Source: an uncultured Ruminococcus sp. (lineage in GTDB: Bacteria > Bacillota > Clostridia > Oscillospirales > Ruminococcaceae). From it: a DNA stretch of 64,000 bases. The stretch spans positions 62,001-126,000 of the forward strand of contig UQYQ01000003.1 in NCBI GenBank assembly GCA_900545345.1. Direction: 5' to 3'. A program made the translations under genes and the position numbers. This document shows, in pieces, positions 53,441 through 61,884 of the stretch (its first letter is position 1; every line of letters starts with the position of its first letter). The notes under the pieces were generated by a model, which did not search any database, was not told the DNA's origin, and saw only the letters and a program-made list of their open reading frames with translations.

Positions 53441-54337
53441 ATGATTAAAACTAAAGCTCAATGGATTTCAACTTTTAGAGGCGTTGGAGACTCCATTTTA
53501 GCGGATCTTGAGAAAACAAAGAAATCTCGTAATGATAAGGCATCTGAAATCAATAAATATATAAAAGAATACAGAGAGCAGGAAATTAGGCGTATTGAAA
53601 CCATAGCGAAAGAGGATGCGTGGAATAATCAAACATTGTTGAACGAGATTTTGATGCTTACATATGCATCCTATATTGTGATGCTTGAATATCGCAATAA
53701 GGTATGGGAATATGAATATATGGCATTTGCTCGTAGGGTTGGTGAATTATGGGAACCTTTTTGCAAACTTGCATTTGATTTCCCTGTTAAAGCGCTATCA
53801 ATAATTGACCCTCCTAATTTTGATGAAGTACAAACAAAGATTAAAAGTAATGCAACCGAGTATATTGATAGTTTGGATTTGAGTGAAGAAATTAAAGAAG
53901 AACTTAAACGCCATTATGATATTCCTTGGACTATGGTTGATAGCGGTGGCATTAAGCTTGGTTTGGATTTGCATTTTGAACAAGACGGAATTCACTATAA
54001 TTGTGATTTCAAAAGCGGTTTCAGTTCTAATGAGAAAGGAAATACTAACCGTTTACTTTTAGTTGCAAGTATTTACAACTCTTTGGGAGATATTGAAAAA
54101 ACAATATTATTTGTTAGACAACCCGAAGATGATAACAATCATTATTTACAAACTCTTAAAAATTCTCCGTATTGGGATGTATATTGTGCAAACGATAGTT
54201 ATGCTGCAATGAAAGAGTTTACTGGATTTGATATGAGAAAATGGCTTGATGATAATGCGGATTGGCAAAATGACATTAGTAAAGAGTTCAAACAGCATCT
54301 ACAGAAAAATGATCTGCTGAAATATTTGACATGGTAA
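53441..54337 (+). CDS. PD-(D/E)xK restriction endonuclease candidate
   Basis: About 298 residues. A helical N-terminal half is followed by a nuclease core: LGLDLHFEQDG (D178 counted from an ATG at 53435) and YNCDFKSGF (D191, K193). Placed 72 bases before a type II methyltransferase, it is most likely its restriction partner. ATG 53441 is eight bases from GGAG; ATG 53435 is only two bases from it. Confidence 0.75.
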   Translation: MIKTKAQWISTFRGVGDSILADLEKTKKSRNDKASEINKYIKEYREQEIRRIETIAKEDAWNNQTLLNEILMLTYASYIVMLEYRNKVWEYEYMAFARRVGELWEPFCKLAFDFPVKALSIIDPPNFDEVQTKIKSNATEYIDSLDLSEEIKEELKRHYDIPWTMVDSGGIKLGLDLHFEQDGIHYNCDFKSGFSSNEKGNTNRLLLVASIYNSLGDIEKTILFVRQPEDDNNHYLQTLKNSPYWDVYCANDSYAAMKEFTGFDMRKWLDDNADWQNDISKEFKQHLQKNDLLKYLTW

Positions 54338-54409
54338 TTCCAATATGGTACAATTTACTTAAGAAAATGCTTAAGATGATTCCTAAGCTTATACAACGAG
54401 GGATTTACG

Positions 54410-55978
54410 ATGAAAGATCTGTTTTGTTCTTATTATACTAATTCAAAGGAAATCACATCATATATGGCGGCAAAACTTGATGTTGTTGATTTTGATGTTA
54501 TCCTTGAACCTTCTGCGGGAGAAGGCATCTTCATTGATGAGATTTTGGAATCAAATAAAACTGTACAAATAGATGCTTTGGATATAAATGCTGAGGCTAT
54601 TGCTATTTTAAGAAAGAAATATGTAAATAATCCTGAGGTAGTATTGAGGGAAACAGATACTCTTCTTGATGAGCAGCTGGACACTTATAGCGTTTCTCAA
54701 TTATGGTTAAAGCAAACAGATACAATGTTTGATAAGCAGTTGGATTTGTTTGGCGCATTAGGTGGTCATTACTCCAAGGTAATCGGTAATCCTCCGTATG
54801 GTGCGTGGCAAGATTACGAAAAGAGGGATATACTCAAAAAGAAATTTGCAGGGCATTATGTCAAAGAAACATATTCTTTGTTTTTACTAAGATGCATTTC
54901 TGTCTTAAAAATGCATGGCAGATTATCCTTTATCATTCCGGACACATATTTGTTTTTGAATATGCATTCACGGTTGAGAGAAGCTCTTTTTACCAATACC
55001 AAGATTGATGAAGTGTTAATTTTCCCTTCTAAATTCTTTCCAGGTGTTAGCTTTGGATATTCCAATCTTTCTATTATCACCCTCGAAAGATGTGAAAATA
55101 GTGAAGCTTTGAACAATACATTTAGAGTAATTCAAGGGTTCAAATCATCAAGTGAATTTGAATTGTTGTTAGAAAAGGATAATATACTTCCTGAACATTT
55201 GCAGGTATTTAACTTTACGCAAAAAGAAGTTTTTTCTGCTGAACAATGCAGAATGATTTTAGCAGAGACAAAGACTACGTCGCTATTGTCTAAAGGTTCA
55301 AAAAAACTCGGAGATGTGGCTAATGTAGTAACAGGCTTCTATACTGGCGATAATCTGCGTTTTATTAAAGCCGCCAACAAAGATGTTAAAGGCGCTAAAA
55401 ACTATGCGGTAGTTGACCAAGAGCAAGTGTTTAGTTGTAATTCTCTATATGGAATTCCAGATGTTCAAGAAGGATATGTACCCTACATCAAAAGTGCATC
55501 TAAAAGACGTTATGTTAGACAGCAAGATGAATGGTTTGTGCAGTGGGATAAAAAGACTATTGAATTTTATAATAGGAACAAAAAGTCCAGATTTCAGAAC
55601 TCGTCTTTTTACTTCAAAACAGGTATAGGTATTCCTATGGTAAAATCCAGTACAATACGGGCTTTTCTAATGAAAGATCGTGTTTTTGATCAATCTATAG
55701 TAGGAATATTCCCAAAAGATACATCTAAACTTTACTATGTGCTGGCACTTATGAATTCTGATGCTATAAACAATTTAGTGCACGCTATAAATCCATCAGC
55801 CAATAACTCTGCAAATTATATAAAGCAATTACCATATATTGAACCTTCCGAGGAACAACTTACTCAGATTAATAATATAGTCCAAGAAATAATTTCTCTG
55901 GAAGAAGTTGCGAACTATGATAAAGCAGATGAGTTGCATAACGAACTAAATGCAATTGTTGACGAGATTTATTCTTAA
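54410..55978 (+). CDS. Eco57I/TaqI-type N6-adenine DNA methyltransferase
   Basis: 522 residues. AdoMet motif EPSAGEGIFIDEIL, catalytic motif VIGNPPYGAW (NPPY), and a C-terminal target-recognition half with SIVGIFPKDTSKLYYVLALM. It would protect the host from the adjacent endonuclease. A short duplication lies between the motifs: ETDTLLDEQLD and QTDTMFDKQLD, about 21 residues apart, an unusual insert for the family. Confidence 0.87.
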   Translation: MKDLFCSYYTNSKEITSYMAAKLDVVDFDVILEPSAGEGIFIDEILESNKTVQIDALDINAEAIAILRKKYVNNPEVVLRETDTLLDEQLDTYSVSQLWLKQTDTMFDKQLDLFGALGGHYSKVIGNPPYGAWQDYEKRDILKKKFAGHYVKETYSLFLLRCISVLKMHGRLSFIIPDTYLFLNMHSRLREALFTNTKIDEVLIFPSKFFPGVSFGYSNLSIITLERCENSEALNNTFRVIQGFKSSSEFELLLEKDNILPEHLQVFNFTQKEVFSAEQCRMILAETKTTSLLSKGSKKLGDVANVVTGFYTGDNLRFIKAANKDVKGAKNYAVVDQEQVFSCNSLYGIPDVQEGYVPYIKSASKRRYVRQQDEWFVQWDKKTIEFYNRNKKSRFQNSSFYFKTGIGIPMVKSSTIRAFLMKDRVFDQSIVGIFPKDTSKLYYVLALMNSDAINNLVHAINPSANNSANYIKQLPYIEPSEEQLTQINNIVQEIISLEEVANYDKADELHNELNAIVDEIYS

Positions 55979-56003
55979 CTCTTGAATATAAAATGAGATG
56001 ATT

Positions 56004-56022
56004 GTGACAACATACTGACAAC
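56004..56022 (+). other. Element 2 right integrase arm-site pair
   Basis: gtgacaacatactgacaac; matches the left arm at 46813. About 100 bases inside the core, as in element 1. Confidence 0.65.
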
Positions 56023-56117
56023 AAAAATCTTGACAGTCCATATTTTATGGATAATCTGAACACTCCCGATAATATGAGCAAAAACACCTATGCAAAATTG
56101 TTTAAGTTGTGTTTTTC

Positions 56118-56133
56118 GGGAGCGAGTGGGAAT
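56118..56133 (+). other. Attachment core, right
   Basis: gggagcGAGTGGGAAT followed by aaattgaaaaac, the probable original sequence downstream of guaA. Confidence 0.8.
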
Positions 56134-56148
56134 AAATTGAAAAACACT

Positions 56149-56189
56149 TAACGCCCTTAGCTGTGGATAACACGGCTAAGGGCGTTTTT
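56149..56189 (+). terminator. Original guaA terminator, displaced by the islands
   Basis: Eleven-pair stem acgcccttagc/gctaagggcgt plus T5, directly beyond the right core. Without the elements it would lie about 25 bases after guaA. Confidence 0.75.
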
Positions 56190-56226
56190 GTCGTCTTTAT
56201 ATAGGAAATGTGCAATTAGAATATTG

Positions 56227-56736
56227 TTAAATTCCAAATGCAGGATCGTATTCTATGGTGCCATTAAGGAATTCAGCCGTTTGTTTTAGTTTAATTGCCA
56301 TAAAGCTATTATCTGGCACTTTAAAAGGAGCTTTAATTCCGTATAGGCTTGCAGGACGATATCCTGCTTTTGGATAGTATTGCGGATGACCAAGTACAAT
56401 GGAATATTCGTAGCCTAATTCCTGTGCCACTCTGTGTCCCTCTGCTAACAACGCCAGACCTATGCCTTGGCGTTGATATGTTGGCAAAACTGACAGGGGA
56501 GCGAGTACAAGCACAGTTTTAGCATCTACAGTTGCTTTCGTAAAAAGAATATGACCTACAATGTTTCCATTACATATTGCAACAAGAGATAATCTTGGCA
56601 CAAAAGCTTTGCTGTTGCGTAAGGCGGAAACAAGTTTATGTTCGTTTCCGTCGCTATGTTCAGCATTGGCAAAGGCAGCTTTCACGACTTGGTGTACAAC
56701 ATCATAATCATTGAATTGCTCTTGTCTGATAATCAA
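56227..56736 (-). CDS. GNAT family N-acetyltransferase
   Basis: 169 residues: IIRQEQFNDYDVVHQVVKAAF at the start and the acetyl-CoA loop VLPTYQRQGIGLALLAEGHR; the C-terminal GHPQYYPKAGYRPAS is typical of the YhbS-like subgroup. Substrate unknown. TTG start with AAAGGAG eight bases upstream. Confidence 0.85.
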   Translation of the reverse strand: MIIRQEQFNDYDVVHQVVKAAFANAEHSDGNEHKLVSALRNSKAFVPRLSLVAICNGNIVGHILFTKATVDAKTVLVLAPLSVLPTYQRQGIGLALLAEGHRVAQELGYEYSIVLGHPQYYPKAGYRPASLYGIKAPFKVPDNSFMAIKLKQTAEFLNGTIEYDPAFGI

Positions 56737-57030
56737 TGTTTTTCTCCTTTATTTGTTGGTTGCTATTTTCAGTCAATTTTGTCGGCAACACTTTAATTAA
56801 GGCATCGCTTAATTTTTATGAGTAAACTTTTACATAGCCTGCGGTTTTATTTAGTTTAGCATATAAGTCTAGGAATATCAAGAGAAATGAAGCAAAATAG
56901 TTTTTCTTGTCACGATGATGATTTATCCACAGTGCAATTATTCCTGTTATCAATGCCGATAACAAAATGATAACATTAGCTTATATAGACAGAATAATGC
57001 GGATATATCAAATTATCAAAAGCTTCTATC
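56737..57030. other. Intergenic region, GNAT to MATE
   Basis: AT-rich; no gene seen. The minus-strand GNAT promoter should lie here but I could not define it. Confidence 0.5.
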
Positions 57031-57059
57031 TTGACAAACAGGGATTTTTCTGCTATAAT
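57031..57059 (+). promoter_or_regulatory. Consensus promoter upstream of the MATE pseudogene
   Basis: Perfect TTGACA, 17-base spacer, TGCTATAAT. Predicted start near 57066. Confidence 0.75.
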
Positions 57060-57079
57060 ATATAAGTCGAACAGCCCAA

Positions 57080-57117
57080 AGAGCGTAGAATCACGACGAT
57101 TCTACGCTCTTTTTTCT
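57080..57117 (+). terminator. Leader terminator/attenuator before the MATE pseudogene
   Basis: Perfect 12-pair stem gagcgtagaatc/gattctacgctc, then T7, only about 15 bases after the predicted transcription start. Confidence 0.8.
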
Positions 57118-57187
57118 TGTTTTTCGCAGTTTTCAGGCAGCTTTCCCTCTGATAAAGACTCCAAACTACATTTTCAAGGAGGATTTT

Positions 57188-58579
57188 ATGAATCAGTCAG
57201 AAAACAGTCAATTTTTAGGGACAGAAAAAATATCAAAGTTAATGCTTAAATTTTCCGTTCCCTGCGTACTCTCCCTTTTGGTAAGCGCCCTTTATAACAT
57301 TGTCGATCAAATCTTTATCGGTAATAGTGAATTGAGTGCTCTCGGTAATGCGGCAACAGGCGTTGTTTTTCCGATTTTCATTATTGCCCAAGCTTTTGCT
57401 TGGTGTTTTGGCGACGGTTGTGCCGCTTATCTAAACATATGTCAAGGAAAAAAAGATATGCAGTCTGCACATAAGGCAATCGGAACGGGAATCGTGATTA
57501 CACTTTTTGCAAGCATTGTTTTGATGATAATCTTTTTTTCGTTGAAATCACAGCTTTTAACTTTGTTCGGTGCGTCAGAAAATAGCATCGGCATGGCAGT
57601 AGAATATTTTAATATCATTTTAGCGTTTTTTCCGGTGTATATGCTATCTAATATGATGAACGCTGTTATCCGTGCGGACGGAAGCCCTGCATGGTCAATG
57701 GCTTCCATGCTGTTAGGTGCTGTAATCAATATAATTCTTGATCCCGTTATGATTTTCGGATTTCATTGGGGGATGACTGGCGCGGCACTTGCTACCGTGA
57801 TTGGGCAGCTTGTTTCATTTATCATCAGTCTGCTTTATTTCTTCCGCACCAGAACCTTCAAGCTTACAAAGAATAGCTATGTTCCCGATTTTAAGGTTTT
57901 TTCAAGTGCATTAAAGCTAGGAGCATCCTCTTTTATTACACAGATGACCATTGTTATCATTTCGCTTGTCTGTAACATTATGCTGGCAAAATACGGAGCC
58001 CTGTCGCAGTATGGTGCAGATATTCCAATCGCTATTATTGGTATTGAGAGCAAAGTATTCACGGTTATTATTAATTTAGTCGTAGGAATTGTGCTTGGCT
58101 GTCAACCGATTATCGGATATAATATCGGTGCAAAGAATTACGGCAGAGTAAAACAGTTATACAAGTTAATTCTTATGTGTACTCTGGATATCGGAATTGC
58201 TACCACCTAGTTGTTTGAGCTTGCGCAGCAGGCTGTCGTCGGTATTTTCGGAACGCCGACAAATATTCCGAATCCCGAAGACTACTGGATTTTTGCCGAA
58301 AAGACTTTTAGAATTTTCCTTTCGCTCGTTACATTTACCTGCACAATCAAAATGACCTCGATTTTCTTTCAGGCAGTCGGAAAACCGGCACAAGCGGTTT
58401 TGTCTTCAATGATTCGAGATATTATTTGTTTTATTCCGTTAATTCTCATTCTTCCGAGATTTTTCGGCATTGAGGGAATTCTGTTTGCTGCTCCGATTGC
58501 GGATTTCATTGCCATGATTGTGGCCACGGTGTTGACCATAGTATTTTTGAAATCATTGAAAGAAAGAATTCATGAATAA
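57188..58579 (+). pseudogene. MATE family transporter interrupted by an in-frame TAG
   Basis: The frame runs from the ATG (AAGGAGG upstream) through 340 codons, meets TAG at 58208-58210, and continues in the same frame for 122 codons to 58579. Joined, it is about 463 residues with 12 membrane helices, a normal MATE length (FSVPCVLSLLVSALYNIVDQIFIG at the start). The stop replaces one codon between helices, so a single nonsense change explains it. The predicted product is truncated after about nine helices and probably inactive; suppression cannot be excluded. Confidence 0.85.
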
Positions 58580-58763
58580 TAATAAATTACAAAATTTTTT
58601 ATAATATATTCGATATGAAAGACTTAATTAAGAACAGTTTGTTTTATGTTAATTACCTGAGCATACAACAAGCAGTTATGTAATGGATATAGTAAAGCAA
58701 TTGCAAATTGATTGAAGGAGAACTCCTTTAAAGTTATAATTTATATATAGTTTTCATAAAAAA

Positions 58764-58812
58764 GATAAAAATCCCGAAAGCTCATTCAACTGATGAGCTT
58801 TCGGGATTTTCT
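58764..58812. terminator. Bidirectional terminator after the amino-acid ABC operon
   Basis: Perfect 18-pair stem from aaaatcccgaaagctcat and its complement, loop tcaactg. Strong in both directions. Confidence 0.92.
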
Positions 58813-58823
58813 AATATTTTTAT

Positions 58824-59567
58824 TTACAATACTTTTGCTAAAAAAGTTTTTAATCTGTCACTTTGAGGGTTTGTGAAAATCTCATCAGGTGTGCCTTGTT
58901 CAATAATTGTACCGTCTGCCATAAATATAACTCTGCTTGCTACTTCCTTGGCAAACCCCATCTCATGAGTTACTACTACCATGGTGTTTCCTTGCTCTGC
59001 TAAGTTTCTCATAACATCAAGAACTTCGCCGACCATTTCAGGGTCAAGTGCTGAAGTAGGCTCATCGAACAGCATTACTTCCGGTTCCATGCACAGTGCA
59101 CGAACAATTGCTACACGCTGTTTCTGTCCGCCTGATAACTGATTAGGATAATCATTGGCACGGTCTTTAAGGCCAACTCTGTCTAACAGCTCTAATGCTT
59201 TGCTTTCGGCTTCTGCCTTTTTGATATGCAAAAGCTTAATAGGTGCAATAGTCATGTTTTTTAGAATTGTCATATTAGGAAACAGGTTGAAATGCTGAAA
59301 TACCATGCCCATTTTCTGACGATGACGGTTAATATTCACTTTATTATCGGTAATATTCACACCGTCAAATAATATTTCACCGTCGGTAGGATGTTCAAGG
59401 AGATTCAAAGAACGCAGAAAAGTTGATTTTCCGCTGCCTGAAGGACCTATTATAACAACTACTTCACCTTTTTGAATGTCCATAGATACATGGTCAAGTG
59501 CCTTGATTTTTCCGTCATAATAGTATTTGCAGAGTCCGTTAACATGAATTAAAGTTTTATCGTTCAT
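58824..59567 (-). CDS. Polar amino-acid ABC transporter ATPase
   Basis: 247 residues, GlnQ/HisP-like: Walker [12 protein letters not shown]-loop [11 protein letters not shown], signature [15 protein letters not shown], Walker [15 protein letters not shown], and H-loop VVTHEMGF. Powers uptake by the permease next to it (11-base overlap). Last gene of a four-gene operon. Confidence 0.95.
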   Translation of the reverse strand: MNDKTLIHVNGLCKYYYDGKIKALDHVSMDIQKGEVVVIIGPSGSGKSTFLRSLNLLEHPTDGEILFDGVNITDNKVNINRHRQKMGMVFQHFNLFPNMTILKNMTIAPIKLLHIKKAEAESKALELLDRVGLKDRANDYPNQLSGGQKQRVAIVRALCMEPEVMLFDEPTSALDPEMVGEVLDVMRNLAEQGNTMVVVTHEMGFAKEVASRVIFMADGTIIEQGTPDEIFTNPQSDRLKTFLAKVL

Positions 59568-60285
59568 TCTTTCTCAGACTCCTTTCAAGCTTGCCAACCA
59601 GCCAAGTCAGAATCATAACTATGACAAGATAAATCAATGCTACTGCAAATAACGGCATAAATGCCGAAAATGTTCTTCCCCTTATAATGTCGCCGCCCTT
59701 GGTTAAGTCCTGCACAGCTACATAACCGGCAACAGAAGTTTCTTTTAATAAAACAATTGCCTCGTTTGCAAGTGTAGGAAGTACATTTTTCACAACCTGA
59801 GGAATGATAATATAAATCATTGTCTGTGCATAATTAAAGCCTAAAGAACGACCTGCTTCAAATTGACCGTTGTCAATTGACATAATGCCGCCTCTGACAA
59901 TTTCGGCAACATAAGCTCCGCTGTTGATACCGAATGCAAAAATCGCAACAGTTACACCGTCACGCCAGTTCACCATAATAATAAAGTACATAATAAGCAG
60001 CTGAACAACAACCGGCGTACCACGAATGACTGTAAGATACAGCTTGCAAAGCCAGTTGCATATTTTCAGAAGATAAAAGCTCAGTGACCTGTGCATAGTT
60101 TCGTGGTTTTTATCATATGTAGAGCGTACTGCTGCTATTAAAACACCCAGAACTAAACCTATCAATAGTGCACAAAAGGTAATTTTCAAGGTGGTTATCA
60201 AACCATCAGTAATATACTGCCAACGGTCTCCGTCAATAAAGTTCAGAATAAAAGCGTCTTTTTGCTCTAAAAGCCATTCTTTCAT
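59557..60285 (-). CDS. Polar amino-acid ABC transporter permease
   Basis: 242 residues, HisM/GlnP family with five to six helices: [19 protein letters not shown], the [18 protein letters not shown] segment and the EAA loop [22 protein letters not shown]. Functions as a membrane dimer. AGAGGT before the ATG. Confidence 0.93.
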   Translation of the reverse strand: MKEWLLEQKDAFILNFIDGDRWQYITDGLITTLKITFCALLIGLVLGVLIAAVRSTYDKNHETMHRSLSFYLLKICNWLCKLYLTVIRGTPVVVQLLIMYFIIMVNWRDGVTVAIFAFGINSGAYVAEIVRGGIMSIDNGQFEAGRSLGFNYAQTMIYIIIPQVVKNVLPTLANEAIVLLKETSVAGYVAVQDLTKGGDIIRGRTFSAFMPLFAVALIYLVIVMILTWLVGKLERSLRKNER

Positions 60286-60296
60286 GCATATACCTC

Positions 60297-61052
60297 TTAT
60301 TTCTCAGAGTTAATGTATTTGTCAACGATTTTTTGTAAAGTACCGTCTTCTTTTAGTTTTGCAAGTGCATCGTTTATTTTGTTCAAAAGCTCGTCATTAT
60401 CCTTGCTGACGCAAATTGCATAATCTTCAACAGCGTACTCTGTTTCCAGAATTTTGAGTCCGTCATTTGCATCAACAAATGATTTTGCAGGTTCATTATC
60501 GATAATTACACAATCTACCTTGTCGCTTTTTAAAGCCTCTACAGCGTCAGCACCTTTATTAAAGCGGCTTACTGATTTTTCACCGAATTCCTGTGAGGCA
60601 TAAATGTCACCGGTTGTATCCTGCTGAACTCCGATTTTGTTCTTTTTAGATAAATCATCTATAGATTTGATTTTACTGTCATTTTTTACAATAACAACCT
60701 GAATTCCTGTAGCATAGCTTTCAGTAAAGTTTACACTTTGCTTGCGTTCGTCTGTAACTGTCAGTCCGGCAGCACCGATATCATATTTGCCGCTTTGAAC
60801 TCCTGCCACAATAGAACCGAATTCAATGTCCTCGATTTCCAAAGTCATATCCAATTCGTCTGCGATAGCCTTTGCAATTTCAGCGTCTATTCCCACAATA
60901 TCTTTACCTTCATAGAATTCATAAGGAGGGAATGTGGCGTTTGTCGCCATAATTAAAGTTTCCTTATCTTCTTTTTTGTCCTTGTCACATGCTGTCAATG
61001 CACCGAGCATACAAAGAGATAAAAGTCCTGCAATCAATTTTTTCATTTTCAT
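60297..61052 (-). CDS. Amino-acid ABC transporter substrate-binding lipoprotein
   Basis: 251 residues. Lipoprotein signal ending LGALTAC (C22), then a family 3 solute-binding domain: ATNATFPPYEFYEGKDIVGI, DIGAAGLTVTDERKQSVNF. Captures a polar amino acid (cystine, glutamine or similar; not resolved) outside the cell. ATG 61052 has AAAGGA upstream; a longer frame to 61118 would overlap the GNAT gene. Confidence 0.93.
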   Translation of the reverse strand: MKMKKLIAGLLSLCMLGALTACDKDKKEDKETLIMATNATFPPYEFYEGKDIVGIDAEIAKAIADELDMTLEIEDIEFGSIVAGVQSGKYDIGAAGLTVTDERKQSVNFTESYATGIQVVIVKNDSKIKSIDDLSKKNKIGVQQDTTGDIYASQEFGEKSVSRFNKGADAVEALKSDKVDCVIIDNEPAKSFVDANDGLKILETEYAVEDYAICVSKDNDELLNKINDALAKLKEDGTLQKIVDKYINSEK

Positions 61053-61078
61053 GATACTGTTCCTTTCGATATAAAATT

Positions 61079-61513
61079 TCATTTTTTCAATGTCTTTTTC
61101 ATGCGGATATGCGGACAAAATTCATCATAATATACAGTGCTTTCTGAAATATAACCGCAGGCTTCATAAAAACTCTGCACTCGGCATTGTGCAGACAGCT
61201 CAGCTTCTTTGCCGCCGAGCTGTTTAATTTTTTCTTCCATTTTATTTATGATTTCTTTGCCGCAGCCTGATTTGCGAAATTCCTGTTTAACTGCAATTCG
61301 TCCGATATGAAACAGTGTTTTAACATCTTTGTCCTGATAAATTCTCCCCACTGCCGCAGGAACGCCGTTTTTATACAGCAGGCAGTGCAGGCAATTTTTA
61401 TCTGTCAAATCAAACTCGTTTTTAAAACCTTGTTCTTTAACAAATACTTCAGTACGAATTGAAATGATATCATCATTCAATTCAGAAAAGAATGCAGTCT
61501 GCACATATTTCAC
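61079..61513 (-). CDS. GNAT family N-acetyltransferase, first gene of the amino-acid transporter operon
   Basis: 144 residues; ElaA/YjcF-like: IRTEVFVKEQGFKNEFDLTD, acetyl-CoA loop VKQEFRKSGCGKEIINKM, then AQCRVQSFYEACGY. It lies 26 bases before the substrate-binding gene, so acetylation and uptake may be linked, for example detoxifying an imported analogue; this is inference. Confidence 0.87.
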   Translation of the reverse strand: MKYVQTAFFSELNDDIISIRTEVFVKEQGFKNEFDLTDKNCLHCLLYKNGVPAAVGRIYQDKDVKTLFHIGRIAVKQEFRKSGCGKEIINKMEEKIKQLGGKEAELSAQCRVQSFYEACGYISESTVYYDEFCPHIRMKKTLKK

Positions 61514-61605
61514 TCCTGAAAAAGATTTGTTTTAATTATAGCACAAATTATGACAAGTGTAAAGTTTTTTAGACAGTACAATGTGAGATAATTTTACCGG
61601 ACCTA

Positions 61606-61634
61606 TTGATTATTAAATATATTTATGATATAAT
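61606..61634 (+). promoter_or_regulatory. Promoter of the ABC-F gene
   Basis: TTGATT, 17-base spacer, TGATATAAT; leader of about 240 bases. Confidence 0.7.
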
Positions 61635-61666
61635 TATATCTAAGTTAAAAAGGAAGAGGTGGAAAG

Positions 61667-61690
61667 ATGCGTAACTTTTCTTGCAGATAA
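61667..61690 (+). CDS. Attenuator leader peptide (uORF) of the ABC-F gene
   Basis: Seven residues, MRNFSCR, with GGAAGAGG 6-13 bases upstream. The last codons overlap segment 1 of the leader fold (acttttcttgca), so a stalled ribosome would block its pairing. Confidence 0.6.
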   Translation: MRNFSCR

Positions 61691-61856
61691 ATTTGGGATA
61701 CACAGTACTGCTTTAAATTGCATTGCTGTGTCCGATTGCAGGAAAGTTATAAGTCTGTCTGACTCTGTATAAATATATAGGTTAGCCGCTTTTTGCTGCG
61801 GTGTAACTTTGTTATTTTGAGCTGTAAGAATTGACTTTCTTGCAGCTTTTATTTTT
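61674..61856 (+). promoter_or_regulatory. Ribosome-mediated attenuator of the ABC-F gene
   Basis: Segment 1 (61674-61685) can pair with segment 2 tgcaggaaagtt (61737-61748). Segment 2 can also pair with segment 4 actttcttgca (about 61834-61844), the 3' arm of the terminator. A stall on the uORF would free segment 2 to open the terminator. Confidence 0.6.
61820..61856 (+). terminator. Attenuator terminator
   Basis: Eleven-pair stem agctgtaagaa/ttcttgcagct with one G-U pair, then ttttattttt; 28 bases before the ABC-F start. Confidence 0.8.
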
Positions 61857-61884
61857 GAAATTAATAAATAAGGAGTTATTGATT

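Larger units (their letters stand above)
46743..56133 (+). mobile_element. Integrative mobilizable element 2, about 9.4 kb, in tandem
   Basis: Bounded by GAGTGGGAAT at 46743 and 56124, with TGACAAC arm pairs at 46813 and 56004. Backbone genes parallel element 1 and are visibly richer in GC at third positions. Cargo differs: a protease/membrane pair at the left and a type II restriction-modification system at the right, both more AT-rich than the backbone. Confidence 0.85.
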
